64,000 nt of DNA from Tenacibaculum sp. M341 (GCF_004337695.1 NZ_SJXJ01000007.1:113105-177104), one strand, 5' to 3'; counted from the first letter of the stretch, positions 19,596-29,203 are shown. A program made the numbers and translations. The notes: generated from the letters alone by a model not told the origin.

Positions 19596-20915
19596 ATGAA
19601 CAAGTTAAAATTAATCATACAACGTGAGTTTATTGCTAAGGTTAAAAATAAGTCGTTTATAATAATGACGTTTTTAAGTCCATTGATTATGATAGCAATG
19701 GGAGCCTTAATTGTTTTTTTAACAAAGAAGAATGAAAGTAATGTAAAAGAGATTGTATATGTAGATCAATCAGGAATCTTTTCTACAGGTGATTTTAAGA
19801 GTACTGAAACTTTTAAGTACGAAGATTATACAAAATTAGGGTTGGAGGAAACAAAGAAGAAGGTTCAAGAAGGAAAACATTTTGGAGTACTTTATATTCC
19901 TAAAATAGATAGTTTAGAGGTGTTGGCATCTTCTGTAGAGTTCTTTTCTAAAGAAAGTCCGGGGTTAAACACAATTAAAGATTTAGAAGACAATATCAAT
20001 CAAAAGTTGAGAAGTTTAAAAATGGAAAAACTTGGTATTGATGAACAAAAGATTAAATCTTCTAGAATTTATTCAGATATTAAGTTGTTCAACTTCTCTG
20101 GAGAGAAAAGTTCTAAAATGGGAAATGGTCTTAAGGTTGGTGTTGGTACAGTAGCGGGTTATTTGTTAATGATGTTTGTAATAATATATGGTACTTCGGT
20201 TATGAGAAGTGTTATTGAGGAAAAAACAAGTAGAATTATAGAAGTAATTGTTTCTTCTGTTAGACCGTTTCAATTAATGTTGGGTAAAATTATAGGAAAT
20301 GTATCTGCAGGATTAGTACAGTTTTTAATTTGGGCTATTTTATTATTTGCAGCAACTACTGTAGGAGGAATGTTTTTAGGAGTAAGCTCGCCTGAGTTAC
20401 TTTCTGGTGATATTGATGCTCAACAATTGGCACAAATGCAAGAAGTAATGGGAAATAAAGCGGACTTTTTAGTAGAATTAGGTAAGTTACCTTGGCTTAC
20501 TATGGTTTTCTTATTTATATTCTATTTCTTAGCAGGGTTCATGTTATATAGTTCATTATATGCAGCCATTGGAGCAGCAGTAGATAATGAAACAGACACA
20601 CAACAGTTTATGATGCCAATTATAATGCCATTAATGTTAGCTGTGTATGTTGGAGCTTTTACAGTAATTAATGATCCTCACGGACCGGTATCTGTTATTT
20701 TTTCTCATATTCCGTTTACATCACCAATAGTAATGTTAATGAGAGTGCCTTTCGGTGTTGCTTGGTGGGAAATTTTAATTTCTATGTTATTATTAGTTCT
20801 TACTTTTGCAGGAGTAGTATGGATTGCAGCTAAAATTTATAGAGTTGGTATTTTAATGTACGGTAAAAAGCCTACCTATAAAGATTTATGGAAATGGATA
20901 CGTTATAGTTCATAA
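19596..20915 (+). CDS. ABC-2 type exporter permease (NatB-like)
   Basis: 439 residues. The N-terminal helix (about 20-40) is followed by a large extracytoplasmic domain (about 45-180) and then five or six membrane helices (180-425), the layout of the ABC2_membrane_3/NatB permeases. VIEEKTSRIIEVIVSSVRPFQLMLGKI is the usual coupling-helix region, of which RIIEVIVSSVRP is the most conserved part. It is translationally coupled to the ATPase gene (1-bp gap) and followed after 11 bp by the mscS-like gene, so three genes probably form one operon. Confidence 0.9.
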   Translation: MNKLKLIIQREFIAKVKNKSFIIMTFLSPLIMIAMGALIVFLTKKNESNVKEIVYVDQSGIFSTGDFKSTETFKYEDYTKLGLEETKKKVQEGKHFGVLYIPKIDSLEVLASSVEFFSKESPGLNTIKDLEDNINQKLRSLKMEKLGIDEQKIKSSRIYSDIKLFNFSGEKSSKMGNGLKVGVGTVAGYLLMMFVIIYGTSVMRSVIEEKTSRIIEVIVSSVRPFQLMLGKIIGNVSAGLVQFLIWAILLFAATTVGGMFLGVSSPELLSGDIDAQQLAQMQEVMGNKADFLVELGKLPWLTMVFLFIFYFLAGFMLYSSLYAAIGAAVDNETDTQQFMMPIIMPLMLAVYVGAFTVINDPHGPVSVIFSHIPFTSPIVMLMRVPFGVAWWEILISMLLLVLTFAGVVWIAAKIYRVGILMYGKKPTYKDLWKWIRYSS

Positions 20916-20926
20916 AAAATAAATAG

Positions 20927-21754
20927 ATGAAAGAAATTAATGAGGTTTTAAATTATACGCTTAGGTATAACGATCATATAAGTATTGATGTAAAGTCATT
21001 ATTAATATTGACTGTTTTTATAATTTTAGCCTCATTGTTTCTTAGATTACTCCGAAAGTATGTAAACTCAAGATTAGAAGATCAAGATCAAAATAAGTTT
21101 GATACTGTTTTTTCTTTTGGAAAATGGTTGCTATACATTATTATCTTTCTAGTTACTTTACAAAGTTCAGGAGTAGAAATAACAGCAGTGTTTGCAGCAT
21201 CAACAGCACTTTTAATTGGTGTTGGTTTGGCGTTGCAAACATTTTTTCAAGATATCATCTCTGGAATCTTTATCATCTTAGATCAAAGTGTGCATGTGGG
21301 GGATATTATTGAAATAGATGAAAAAATTGGTAGAGTAGAAGAAATAAAATTACGAACTACAAGAGCGGTTACTATTGATAATAAAGTAATTATTATACCA
21401 AATCATAAGTATTTAACCAATAGTCTTTATAATTGGACTCAGAACGGAAAGGTAACTAGAGAAAGTGTAAAGGTTGGAGTAGCCTATGGGAGTGATGTAC
21501 AATTGGTGAAAAAATTATTAATTGAAGCAGCTAATTCGCATCCGAAGGTATTAAAACATCCTGCACCACTGGTGTTGTTTTCAAACTTTGGAGATAGTTC
21601 ATTAGACTTTACTCTTATTTTTTCGTTAAATGATAGTTTTGAAGCTATTATTCCACAAAGCGATATTCGTTTTAAAATAGACGAACTGTTTAGAGAACAC
21701 AAAGTTTCTATTCCTTTTCCTCAAAGAGATATACATATTTACAAGGAAATTTAA
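20927..21754 (+). CDS. MscS-family mechanosensitive ion channel
   Basis: 275 residues. Three membrane helices (about 25-42, 62-80, 88-112) end in the pore-lining TM3, here ALLIGVGLALQTFFQDIISG, followed by the beta domain with VHVGDIIEIDEKIGRVEEI and PNHKYLTNSLYNWT, then the alpha/beta cage. This is a small MscS like E. coli YbdG/MscS, opening under hypo-osmotic stress to release solutes. Last gene of the ABC exporter operon; an osmotic or envelope-stress link between the three is plausible but not shown. Confidence 0.92.
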   Translation: MKEINEVLNYTLRYNDHISIDVKSLLILTVFIILASLFLRLLRKYVNSRLEDQDQNKFDTVFSFGKWLLYIIIFLVTLQSSGVEITAVFAASTALLIGVGLALQTFFQDIISGIFIILDQSVHVGDIIEIDEKIGRVEEIKLRTTRAVTIDNKVIIIPNHKYLTNSLYNWTQNGKVTRESVKVGVAYGSDVQLVKKLLIEAANSHPKVLKHPAPLVLFSNFGDSSLDFTLIFSLNDSFEAIIPQSDIRFKIDELFREHKVSIPFPQRDIHIYKEI

Positions 21755-21757
21755 TAT

Positions 21758-21795
21758 TACTCGTAAGTTGAAGTTGTTATAAAACTTACTAGTAA
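21758..21795. repeat. Imperfect inverted repeat after the mscS-like gene
   Basis: TACTCGTAAGTT pairs with AACTTACTAGTA (one mismatch) around a 13-base loop. It may be the operon terminator, though no proper T-run follows on the plus strand. Confidence 0.35.
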
Positions 21796-21868
21796 AAATT
21801 AAGTAGACATCTTATATACTTGCATATAAGTGGTTTGTTTGATTAAATTTACTGTAAACAAATATATT

Positions 21869-22375
21869 ATGAAACTAAACTTACTATTCATTACCATTGC
21901 ACTCTTGTCGTTAACATGTTTGGGGCAAACAACAAAAAAGACAGTTACTATTGTCAATAAGTTTGATCAAAACGAAGTAACCTGGTTTAAAAAGAGTGGA
22001 ACAGGAAGCATAAGAGGAACAGCTAAGTTCAAATCTAAAAACGGAAAAATTCGTTTTGGTAGTGAATTTAGAATAGAACTACAGCCTTTTAGTGCATATT
22101 CTCAAGAGCGATTATTTAATATTTACAAAAGTGATAAAGAAGGACATGTTTTTATAGAAGACGGAGTACCTAAATTTATCCCTGATCCAAAAGGGTATCA
22201 TGATACAAAAAAAGCCATGTGTAATGATAAAGGTGAGTTTGAGTTTTTAAACTTGCCCCAGGGAGATTATTATATTATTGCATTTATGTTATGGGACAAT
22301 ACTGGAGGAGGATTGATGCAACGAGTTAAGATTACTGAAGGTGAGGCTAAGGTTGTTAAAATGACAAATTTTTGA
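21869..22375 (+). CDS. Small secreted protein of unknown function
   Basis: 168 residues from the ATG at 21869, where a clear signal peptide begins (MKLNLLFITIALLSLTCLGQ, cleavage after the last G or Q). The upstream ATG at 21830 would put hydrophilic residues before it. The mature part is beta-rich; GEFEFLNLPQGDYYIIAFM near the C terminus resembles the carboxypeptidase-regulatory-like/Cna-B-type surface fold. No enzyme motif is seen. It is probably periplasmic or surface exposed, and separated from the mscS gene by a small inverted repeat. Confidence 0.65.
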   Translation: MKLNLLFITIALLSLTCLGQTTKKTVTIVNKFDQNEVTWFKKSGTGSIRGTAKFKSKNGKIRFGSEFRIELQPFSAYSQERLFNIYKSDKEGHVFIEDGVPKFIPDPKGYHDTKKAMCNDKGEFEFLNLPQGDYYIIAFMLWDNTGGGLMQRVKITEGEAKVVKMTNF

Positions 22376-22615
22376 AATAGTGAGGTTTAAAAAGTGTTGT
22401 TTCTGTCTAAAAAACTACTTGTCAATTATTTAATATGAAATCTTCAAGTAAATTGAAGACATTACTAATCTTTTTTTATAGATTTGCATTCGAAAAAGAA
22501 ATAATCCCTTAATAGATTAGCTATTTCTCATTTTTTACAATTACTAAAACATTAATATTATAAGAGAGTTAGGCATAATTATGTTTATTCATAACATGTT
22601 TGTGCTTAGATAAAA

Positions 22616-23293
22616 ATGAAAATTATGAAAAGAGAAGAACATTTAAGATTTTGTAAAACTTGTACAAACAGAAAACCAAATTTTCAAGTAGGGTTAGTTT
22701 GTGGTTTAACTGATAAAATTGCTGATTTTGAAAACAATTGTGAATTTTACTCAGAGGATGTTGAGGTAGTTGAGAATATTGATAATGAAGATGTTTTAGC
22801 ACCTGACGAAATATTGACTAAATTTTCTGAAGAGAATTTAGAAAAATTCAAACAAGAGCAAAATTTAACAAGAGGAATTACCGCAAGTATTTTTACAGGG
22901 CTTCTTTCTGCTATTTTATGGGGAGTAATTACTGTATTAACAAATTTTCAAATAGGTTTTATGGCTATTGCAATTGGTGCAATTGTTGGTTTAACTATGC
23001 GTGCTGCGGGTAAAGGAATAGATGTTGTTTTTGGAATTTCAGGAGTAATTATAGCTGTTATGTCTTGTTTATTAGGAAACTTCTTTAGCATCGTAGGCTT
23101 TATAGCGAATCAAGAAAACTTAGGTTATATAGAGACGTTATTCTATTTTGATTACAGTCAATTACTTCACATTATGGGAATCACATTTAAGCCTATGGAT
23201 TTAGTTTTTTATGTTATTGCTGGAGCAGAAGGCTATAAGTTTTCTTTTAGAGCTTTTACAGAGAAAGATGTTTATGAATTAGAGAAAAAATAA
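22616..23293 (+). CDS. Cys-rich N terminus plus four membrane helices, unknown function
   Basis: 225 residues. The N-terminal ~45 residues hold CKTCTNRKPNFQVGLVCGLT and a fourth cysteine in NNCEFY, spaced like a small zinc-binding knuckle. Four hydrophobic helices follow (about residues 85-105, 107-127, 134-160, 190-208). Similar Cys-rich/TM proteins are frequent hypothetical proteins in Flavobacteriaceae; I know no function. A second ATG at 22625 (residue 4) is an equally possible start. It opens the accessory island of plus-strand genes that runs to 32.4 kb. Confidence 0.65.
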   Translation: MKIMKREEHLRFCKTCTNRKPNFQVGLVCGLTDKIADFENNCEFYSEDVEVVENIDNEDVLAPDEILTKFSEENLEKFKQEQNLTRGITASIFTGLLSAILWGVITVLTNFQIGFMAIAIGAIVGLTMRAAGKGIDVVFGISGVIIAVMSCLLGNFFSIVGFIANQENLGYIETLFYFDYSQLLHIMGITFKPMDLVFYVIAGAEGYKFSFRAFTEKDVYELEKK

Positions 23294-23479
23294 GTGTAAA
23301 TTGAAATTAATTCAGGGTGATTTGGAAAGAGATTAGCTGAGTTTACAAAAGGTTTATTGATTATAGAAAAGATCTGATTAAGTGATGTCTATTCTACAGA
23401 TTATTGCTGTAAATAAAAGTTGAACCAGTTTTAATTTGAAGTCTATATAACAAAAGAATATGTTACATTTATTTATAAA

Positions 23480-23764
23480 ATGATAAAAGCAAAATATCAA
23501 ATATCAGATACATTTAATATTACCGGTAGAGGAATTGTTTTTGCTGGGGTTATTTTAGAAGGTGAAATATCTATTGGAGATTATATTGAGTTCAATGTTT
23601 TTGATAAAGTATTCAAAAGAAAAATAATAGGTATAGAGGGAATAGCGTCGTCACAAATTACAAAAATGAATACAGGACTTTTGATACAATGTACAGATGA
23701 TAAAGAAATTCAGGAGCTAAGAAAATGGACTCCAAAAGATATAGTGGGATTTGTTTATAGATAA
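23480..23764 (+). CDS. Free-standing EF-Tu domain II-like beta-barrel protein
   Basis: 94 residues. The first half, FNITGRGIVFAGVILEGEI followed by SIGDYIEF, matches the start of domain II of translation GTPases (F-x-x-x-G-R-G-x-V-x-x-G-x-x-x-x-G-x-I-x-x-G-D-x-I/V). No G domain is present or adjacent: upstream is 186 bp of noncoding DNA. It could bind an aminoacyl or peptide end as domain II does, or be an unrelated small barrel. Function unknown; the family resemblance is by eye. Confidence 0.6.
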   Translation: MIKAKYQISDTFNITGRGIVFAGVILEGEISIGDYIEFNVFDKVFKRKIIGIEGIASSQITKMNTGLLIQCTDDKEIQELRKWTPKDIVGFVYR

Positions 23765-23813
23765 GATGAACGATTGAGCAGTATTAAATAAACTAGTATT
23801 TAGCAAAAAATTA

Positions 23814-24362
23814 ATGAACAGTATATATTACAATTATTTTATACCTAGAGTAATTATAGTTTTAATGATTCTAGTTGTAGGGTATGCTTCAGTAGTTAAT
23901 AAAGGTAAACTGAAGTTTATATTCATACTATTATTATCAATATTATTAATTTTTGGTTTTTTAACTTTTTCAGGACCAAATTTGTTTGATAATATTAATA
24001 CTTATAAAAAGATAAAAAACTTAAAGACTAGTGAAGTAAAGGAAGTAGAAATTTTTGATATAAGTTTTACGGAAAGCAATTTTAAGCCTGTACCTAATTC
24101 ACTTTACACATTAAAAAGAGAAAAAGAAATTGAATTTGTTATAAAGAGCCTAAAACAAAATGAATTTTACAAAGGAAGTATAGGAGAAATTGAAAAAATA
24201 TATGGACTAACTATTCTGCTAAAAGATAAAACTGAGATTAATTTTAAAATAATTAAATCAAAAAAGAATGTTTACGCAGAGTTGTTAAATGTAGAAGATG
24301 GAGAATATTATGTTATAGGTATTTATAAGAATACTTCAATTAGGAGTATTTTACTTGAATAA
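23814..24362 (+). CDS. Small two-TM protein of unknown function
   Basis: 182 residues. Two membrane helices (about residues 9-25 and 33-52) are followed by a ~125-residue charged, beta-rich domain. The helices are close together, so the C-terminal domain is on the same side as the N terminus, probably the cytoplasm. No known motif. Part of the run of small plus-strand hypothetical genes. Confidence 0.55.
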   Translation: MNSIYYNYFIPRVIIVLMILVVGYASVVNKGKLKFIFILLLSILLIFGFLTFSGPNLFDNINTYKKIKNLKTSEVKEVEIFDISFTESNFKPVPNSLYTLKREKEIEFVIKSLKQNEFYKGSIGEIEKIYGLTILLKDKTEINFKIIKSKKNVYAELLNVEDGEYYVIGIYKNTSIRSILLE

Positions 24363-24460
24363 ATAAAAATACTAAAAGCTATTTTTGTTATGATAAAAAA
24401 GAGAATGGTTTTTATATAAGCTATAAATAATAAACATACTTCTTTAAACGATTAGATTAA

Positions 24461-24808
24461 ATGAAACAGCCAATCTTTTTATTGTTAATACTAGTACTTT
24501 TTTATTCTTGCGGAATAAAATTTAATGATTATTATTCAGGAATTGTAGTAGATGAGTTTGGTAAGCCTATTGATTCAGTACTAGTTAAAGAAGATCTTGT
24601 ATAAGAGTTTTCTCTCAAAACAGTAACAGACAGTAATGGCTTTTTCAAGATGAATCGAACTAAAGACGTATTAGCAAATATAATTTTATCAAAAAAAGGA
24701 TATGTTTCTGATACTATTAGAATGTTTTGGCATCAACACGGAGAAACAACTGAGTTTTCTTCAATTATAACAAAAGATTCAAGTCAAATTATATTAAGAA
24801 AAAAATAA
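24461..24808 (+). pseudogene. Lipoprotein gene interrupted by an in-frame TAA
   Basis: From the ATG at 24461 the frame reads a lipoprotein signal (MKQPIFLLLILVLFYSCG, lipobox cysteine at residue 17) and a carboxypeptidase-regulatory-like start (SGIVVDEFGKPIDSVLV). It then meets TAA at 24602-24604. The same frame continues open for 67 more codons (EFSLKTVTDSNGFFKMNR ... ILSKKGYVSDTI) to TAA at 24806. In the intact fold 'TDSNGFF' is the expected next strand after 'G.pi.gv.V', so both halves belong to one protein of about 115 residues. One base change in the stop would restore it. Confidence 0.8.
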
Positions 24809-24823
24809 TTACTATATGAGAGT

Positions 24824-25495
24824 ATGAGTTCAACTATCACAGTAATACCAACAAAAAATACAAACGTTACTTTTGGAGATATTGTAAACTTATCTGAAAA
24901 GTACATTAATTCATCTCTTAATAGCATTGGATTAAAAAAGAAAGTAAAACTACAGGTTCGTATTCTTGATTATAATGAGATTACTAACGAAGAAGTATAT
25001 TTAAAAATTGATGTAACTGAGGTATTTGAATGGGAGAAAAATCAATTACTGATTTTTTCTATCGAAGGTGTATCTGGAGAGATTAAAACCGATATGGATG
25101 TAATTTTCGATTCAGAAACTGATCCAGCTGATCCTTGGTGGAAACTAACTATCTACAAAGAAGCAACAAAGACCGTTGCAAATATTGAAGAAAAGTTTGC
25201 AAAGGCTAAAAAAGTAAATAAATCTTGGTTTTTACATCGTTCAGATTATAATGATGCAGAAATAAATAACTGTTGTGCTGTAATTAGTGTTGCTATTGCT
25301 GAATTAACTGCTGGTTTGATATCTTCAACAGATCAAAATTTGGGGTATGGACAATATTTTGTTGAAAAAGAAGAGTTTTTAAAGTTCTATCTTCAGCCAA
25401 AAGTAGCCCAAGAAAGTACTCCTATAATATCAAAGAAAGAGATGAAGCATACAACAACAGGTTTTTGGAATAAATTAAAGAGGTTGTTTTTTTAG
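24824..25495 (+). CDS. Hypothetical cytoplasmic protein
   Basis: 223 residues, no signal peptide or membrane helix. The N-terminal half is beta-rich with alternating charged and hydrophobic residues; the second half contains NNCCAVISVAIAELTAGLIS, a hydrophobic helix with a Cys-Cys pair, and a basic tail ending in WNKLKRLFF. I do not recognise the family. It starts 15 bp after the interrupted lipoprotein frame and may share its transcript. Confidence 0.55.
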   Translation: MSSTITVIPTKNTNVTFGDIVNLSEKYINSSLNSIGLKKKVKLQVRILDYNEITNEEVYLKIDVTEVFEWEKNQLLIFSIEGVSGEIKTDMDVIFDSETDPADPWWKLTIYKEATKTVANIEEKFAKAKKVNKSWFLHRSDYNDAEINNCCAVISVAIAELTAGLISSTDQNLGYGQYFVEKEEFLKFYLQPKVAQESTPIISKKEMKHTTTGFWNKLKRLFF

Positions 25496-25545
25496 ATTTT
25501 AAATGTGTGCTTCTAGGTTTTTATAAAAATATAAAGAATCAGTAA

Positions 25546-26091
25546 ATGTTTCAATTTAAACACGAAATAGAGTTGGTTTCTTCAGAAAAAATAAAACTCT
25601 TTGGAGAAGATTATTTTTGTGATAAAAGAAAATTTTGGGAGTTTCATCAAAATACGCTACTTCATTTATATGAGAGAGTATTTGAAACAGGTTTTCCTAT
25701 TAAAATAACCGACTTAGTTTTTAATAAACTAATAGTAATTGAAAATATGAGTAGTTTCCGTTCATGGTTAAAATTAAATCAGCCCTTTAATTTTGATAAA
25801 ATAATGAGCGATAGATTAAATACATTATATGCGGAGATTATAGAAAAATGTAATCAACTAAATTGCTTTGAATTCGAATTTTATTGGGAGATGTGGGGTG
25901 TGTTATGGTGTCCATGGTGTCTTGAAATTAACGGAAAGTCTCAATCTTTTTCGTTTAATGATGTATCATATGAAGATTTAGATGCTTTAATTAAGAACGG
26001 TTTAATAGTATTGATTAAAGAGTATACCCAAGAGGAAATGGATGATGAATTTGATAGAAAACGATATAGAGTGTTAAAAGATGATAAATAA
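25546..26091 (+). CDS. Hypothetical protein with CPWC motif
   Basis: 181 residues, acidic, no signal peptide. Rich in aromatic residues. The centre reads FYWEMWGVLWCPWCLEING, with a CxxC pair that could bind metal or form a disulfide. The last 25 residues are very charged. No family recognised. The gene overlaps the 5' flank of the next lipoprotein frame, whose ATG lies 17 bp after this stop, suggesting one operon. Small acidic proteins in such tandem arrays are sometimes immunity proteins; that is only a guess here. Confidence 0.55.
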   Translation: MFQFKHEIELVSSEKIKLFGEDYFCDKRKFWEFHQNTLLHLYERVFETGFPIKITDLVFNKLIVIENMSSFRSWLKLNQPFNFDKIMSDRLNTLYAEIIEKCNQLNCFEFEFYWEMWGVLWCPWCLEINGKSQSFSFNDVSYEDLDALIKNGLIVLIKEYTQEEMDDEFDRKRYRVLKDDK

Positions 26092-26107
26092 ATTAACAGA
26101 AATAAAA

Positions 26108-26953
26108 ATGAGATATTTATTCTTGATTTTACTGATAACAGTTTTTTCGTGTAAAGGTGTTGAAAAAAATAACAATCAATCAAAGCAGAAAAGTAAAACA
26201 GTTAATATAGATAAAGAAGGTTTTCAGAAGAATCGTCGAAAAAAAGAAATAGAATATATTAAACGTAGAAATAGGAATGTTGAGTATTTTAAGAATAAAG
26301 AAATCAATGATGCTGTTGATAGGCAAATGAATGATTCAATAAAGGCTTTAGAAAAGTTGCTGAAAAATATTTTACTACCAACTAAAGTAAATACTATTAA
26401 TACAGCAGGAAAAATAAGTGTTATAACATTTTTTCCTGAGCTAGGATTTGGAATGCTTGATGGTTTAATGAGTTAGAACAAAGATGTCTCAACGTTATGT
26501 ACGTCCAGTTTTATTTTCTCAGATTATTTTAAAAAGCAAGATTATAAAATCAAAAAACTTTCAGAGTCAGGAATAGTGAATATTGTTTCCAGTGCATTTG
26601 CTTCTAATTATGTTATAACAGGTATTCATTCTTTTAAAATAAATGAACAAGAAGATATTCAGGCTTATGGTTTAATTAGTATTGACGGACAAGATATTGG
26701 ACCTTTTAAACCAAATACATTATATGCATTAGTTGTAATAGAAGATACTATTTACTTAATAAATAAATCTATAAAACAAGAGTTGATTGGCATAGAGAAA
26801 TGTGAGGATATTTGGAATAATATTAATGGAAAATCAGAGGAAGAAGCTTGGAAAAATTATTGTGACTGCTACAAAAAAGAATTTGTTAAACACGAACAGT
26901 TTGTTTCTTTAAAAGAAGAAATAAAAGAAATGGTAAAATTAATTAGTGACTAG
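26108..26953 (+). pseudogene. Lipoprotein gene interrupted by an in-frame TAG
   Basis: From the ATG at 26108 the frame encodes a lipoprotein signal (MRYLFLILLITVFSCKG) and about 110 Lys/Asn-rich residues up to GFGMLDGLMS, then TAG at 26474-26476. The same frame continues without a further stop for 159 codons (NKDVSTLCTSSFIFSDYF ... EEIKEMVKLISD) to 26953, passing through a GTG at 26576 that could only artificially serve as a start. Total would be about 281 residues. The continuous frame across both sides of one stop argues for a recently inactivated single gene rather than two genes. Confidence 0.75.
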
Positions 26954-27071
26954 TTTATATAAAAATCATTTGTTATTGAGTTGTTAGTTGATGTTTAGAG
27001 TCTGCAGATTTTAAGGTTATTGGATTATTTCAATTGATGAAGATTTGTTTAAATAATATTAATAGATATAA

Positions 27072-27515
27072 ATGAAAAGAACAAAAAAAGATTGTTATAA
27101 AATAGACTTTATCGAAAGTTGGGATTTAGTTGAGGAATTTTATAGTTCCTTTAGTGGAAGTTGGAGTTCTAGTGGTAAAGATGCTTTACGCTTGATTAGA
27201 CAAATGAGAAACTTAAAACTAGATAAAGAAATAAGAGCTGGACAATCGTTAACCACTTTAATATTATCAAGAAATCTAAACCATGGTTTAGATAAAGAGC
27301 CTCACATACAAATTCATTTTCATGGGGGGAATAAAATGAGTGTTATCTCAAATTTTAATGGAGAGGATGTTTTTAATAGTCCAGATGTAAGTATTAAATT
27401 TGAAGTTAATTATACTGGATATCTTTATGAAATAACTCAAAAACTATTAGAAAAAGAATTAATATTAAATGAATATGATGAAGAGGATTTGGATAGTTTT
27501 TTTGCTTCTTTATAA
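27072..27515 (+). CDS. Hypothetical protein, paralog of the C-terminal part of the gene at 31681
   Basis: 147 residues, soluble, acidic. It aligns over nearly its whole length with residues ~115-235 of the protein at 31681: FIESWDLVEEF / FIESWNETEER, LRLIRQMRNLKLDKEIRAG / IRLIKEMRLEGLNEEIRIG, LTTLILSRNL / LSWLMLSRAR, PHIQIHFHGGNKMSVISN / PHIGIYFLGNNKMKMYSN. No known domain name comes to mind. It lacks the N-terminal ~115 residues of its relative. Unknown function; possibly an immunity-type or sensor protein kept in two versions. Confidence 0.65.
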   Translation: MKRTKKDCYKIDFIESWDLVEEFYSSFSGSWSSSGKDALRLIRQMRNLKLDKEIRAGQSLTTLILSRNLNHGLDKEPHIQIHFHGGNKMSVISNFNGEDVFNSPDVSIKFEVNYTGYLYEITQKLLEKELILNEYDEEDLDSFFASL

Positions 27516-27626
27516 TGATTGATATAAAGTAGAAATCGAAATTAAATTTTTTTAGAATACTTCCTAAACTTCATTAAAAATAAATTAACTAAAACGTTAA
27601 CGAGTAAATAAAATCAACATTGCGAA

Positions 27627-29159
27627 TTGAAAAATATTAAGACAAAATTTCAAGAAGTATACATTCCATTTTTAATAGTTTCGATAGGAACTATTCTTTC
27701 TTACAATATCACCCGTTGGTTTTTTGATATCAAACTTGGGATTTTACCATTAAAAGAAGACTTATTGAATTTTTGGATACCTTTTGCTTTTCCTTGGATT
27801 TCGGTACTTATCTGGTTAAGAAGAAGAGTTCGAGTCTTAAATATTAAAGGTGAAAATGACAAAGGATACTTTGGTTATCAGTTTGCTATGGCAGCTGCCA
27901 TGACTATTCCAATAATTGTAAGTCAAAATTATCTTGAAAAAAGTTTTTTTGATTTAAATGAAATATCATCAATTACAAAAGTAAAAGAACTAAAAAGAGA
28001 AAAGTACTTTAAAGTTGTTTCCTTTGATGTTGATGAAACATCAACTCTATCATACGTAACTGCAAGAACTTCTGGACGAAATAATGAAAGTTTGAATTTT
28101 TATTTATATCAAGCTTGTCCTTTTGATAGTATCAACTCTATTTGGTATGGAGTAGAGTATAAAAAGAGTGTAAGTAATAGAACTAGTGAACAAAGAAAAA
28201 AATCAGCATACGTAGCTTTTTTTAAAAAATCAGAAAAGGAGTTTAAGAAATATGATTTTCAAGATGTTCAATATTTTGAGCGACTAGGGTATTCAGATGA
28301 AAGAGACGGTTTTATTGAAGCTATCAAAGAAAATAATGATACTTTAAACGAAAAAGAACAAATAATACTTGTTCCCAAAAGGGATGTTTTTGAAGATAGA
28401 CATGAAAATTCATTTCCGTGGATTTTTGGATCTTTTGGAATTGGATCTTTTGTTATTTTATTAATGGTTTTGATTCCAAAAATAGATGAAAAAGAGTTAA
28501 ACGATTTCAAAAACAATACACCACTAAAAGAAGACGATTTGAAAGAAGTAATAGCTTTTTTAAATCCGATGGGAGATAATAAAGCCACTGCAATTTTAAT
28601 ACTTTTAAATATTATAGTTTTTCTAGTTATGACATTTGCAGGCTTAAATGTGATTTCACCTACAACGCAAGAACTACTTGAAATTGGAGGAAATAGAAGA
28701 TTTGAAGTTATGAGAGGTGAATATTGGAGATTGTTTTCTTCAATGTTTATTCATAGTGGTATTTTACATTTAGTTATGAATTTAGCTGGTCTTGGACTAG
28801 GAGGAAGTTTATTAAATTACATACTTGGTCCAGTAAAATTGATATTCTTTTATCTTACATGTGGACTAATAGCAAGCTTATCAAGTATATATTGGCATGA
28901 GAACATTGTAAGTGTCGGAGCTTCTGGTGCTATTTTTGGACTGTATGGATTAATTTTATCTTTTACAGTTTTTAAAATTTACCCTAGTTATGTGAGAGGA
29001 ATTACTTGGATGCTATTAGGACTTTATGCAGGGGTAAGTTTGTTATTTGGAATTTTTGGAGGGATTGATAACGCAGCTCATTTTGGTGGATTGATAAGTG
29101 GATTTGTGATTGGAGGAATTTATATTTTTTACCATAAGGTAAATAAGCGCTCTTCATAG
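27627..29159 (+). CDS. Rhomboid intramembrane serine protease with long N-terminal extension
   Basis: 510 residues from a TTG at 27627: a TAA lies 18 bases upstream in frame, and no ATG occurs in frame before residue ~87, so TTG (or a nearby non-ATG codon) must start it. The first ~300 residues hold two or three membrane helices and a soluble domain. The C-terminal ~190 residues are a rhomboid core with HSGILHLVMNLAGLG, GASGAIFGLYG (nucleophile about S433) and DNAAHFGG (about H485). It cleaves transmembrane substrates in the inner membrane. The large N-terminal domain is unusual and may recruit substrate or regulate. Confidence 0.88.
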   Translation: MKNIKTKFQEVYIPFLIVSIGTILSYNITRWFFDIKLGILPLKEDLLNFWIPFAFPWISVLIWLRRRVRVLNIKGENDKGYFGYQFAMAAAMTIPIIVSQNYLEKSFFDLNEISSITKVKELKREKYFKVVSFDVDETSTLSYVTARTSGRNNESLNFYLYQACPFDSINSIWYGVEYKKSVSNRTSEQRKKSAYVAFFKKSEKEFKKYDFQDVQYFERLGYSDERDGFIEAIKENNDTLNEKEQIILVPKRDVFEDRHENSFPWIFGSFGIGSFVILLMVLIPKIDEKELNDFKNNTPLKEDDLKEVIAFLNPMGDNKATAILILLNIIVFLVMTFAGLNVISPTTQELLEIGGNRRFEVMRGEYWRLFSSMFIHSGILHLVMNLAGLGLGGSLLNYILGPVKLIFFYLTCGLIASLSSIYWHENIVSVGASGAIFGLYGLILSFTVFKIYPSYVRGITWMLLGLYAGVSLLFGIFGGIDNAAHFGGLISGFVIGGIYIFYHKVNKRSS

Positions 29160-29203
29160 CTTAATAATTTTGTGATATCATTTAAATAATAAATTTTATC
29201 ACA

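Noticed and set aside
24461-26953. Stop-codon recoding (pyrrolysine, selenocysteine or suppressor)
   Set aside because: TAA, TAG and TGA are all involved, no recoding structure is seen, and other genes use all three as normal stops.
26576-26953. Separate gene starting at GTG 26576
   Set aside because: The frame is open from the stop at 26474 onward and continues the upstream lipoprotein; the GTG has no start-site context.
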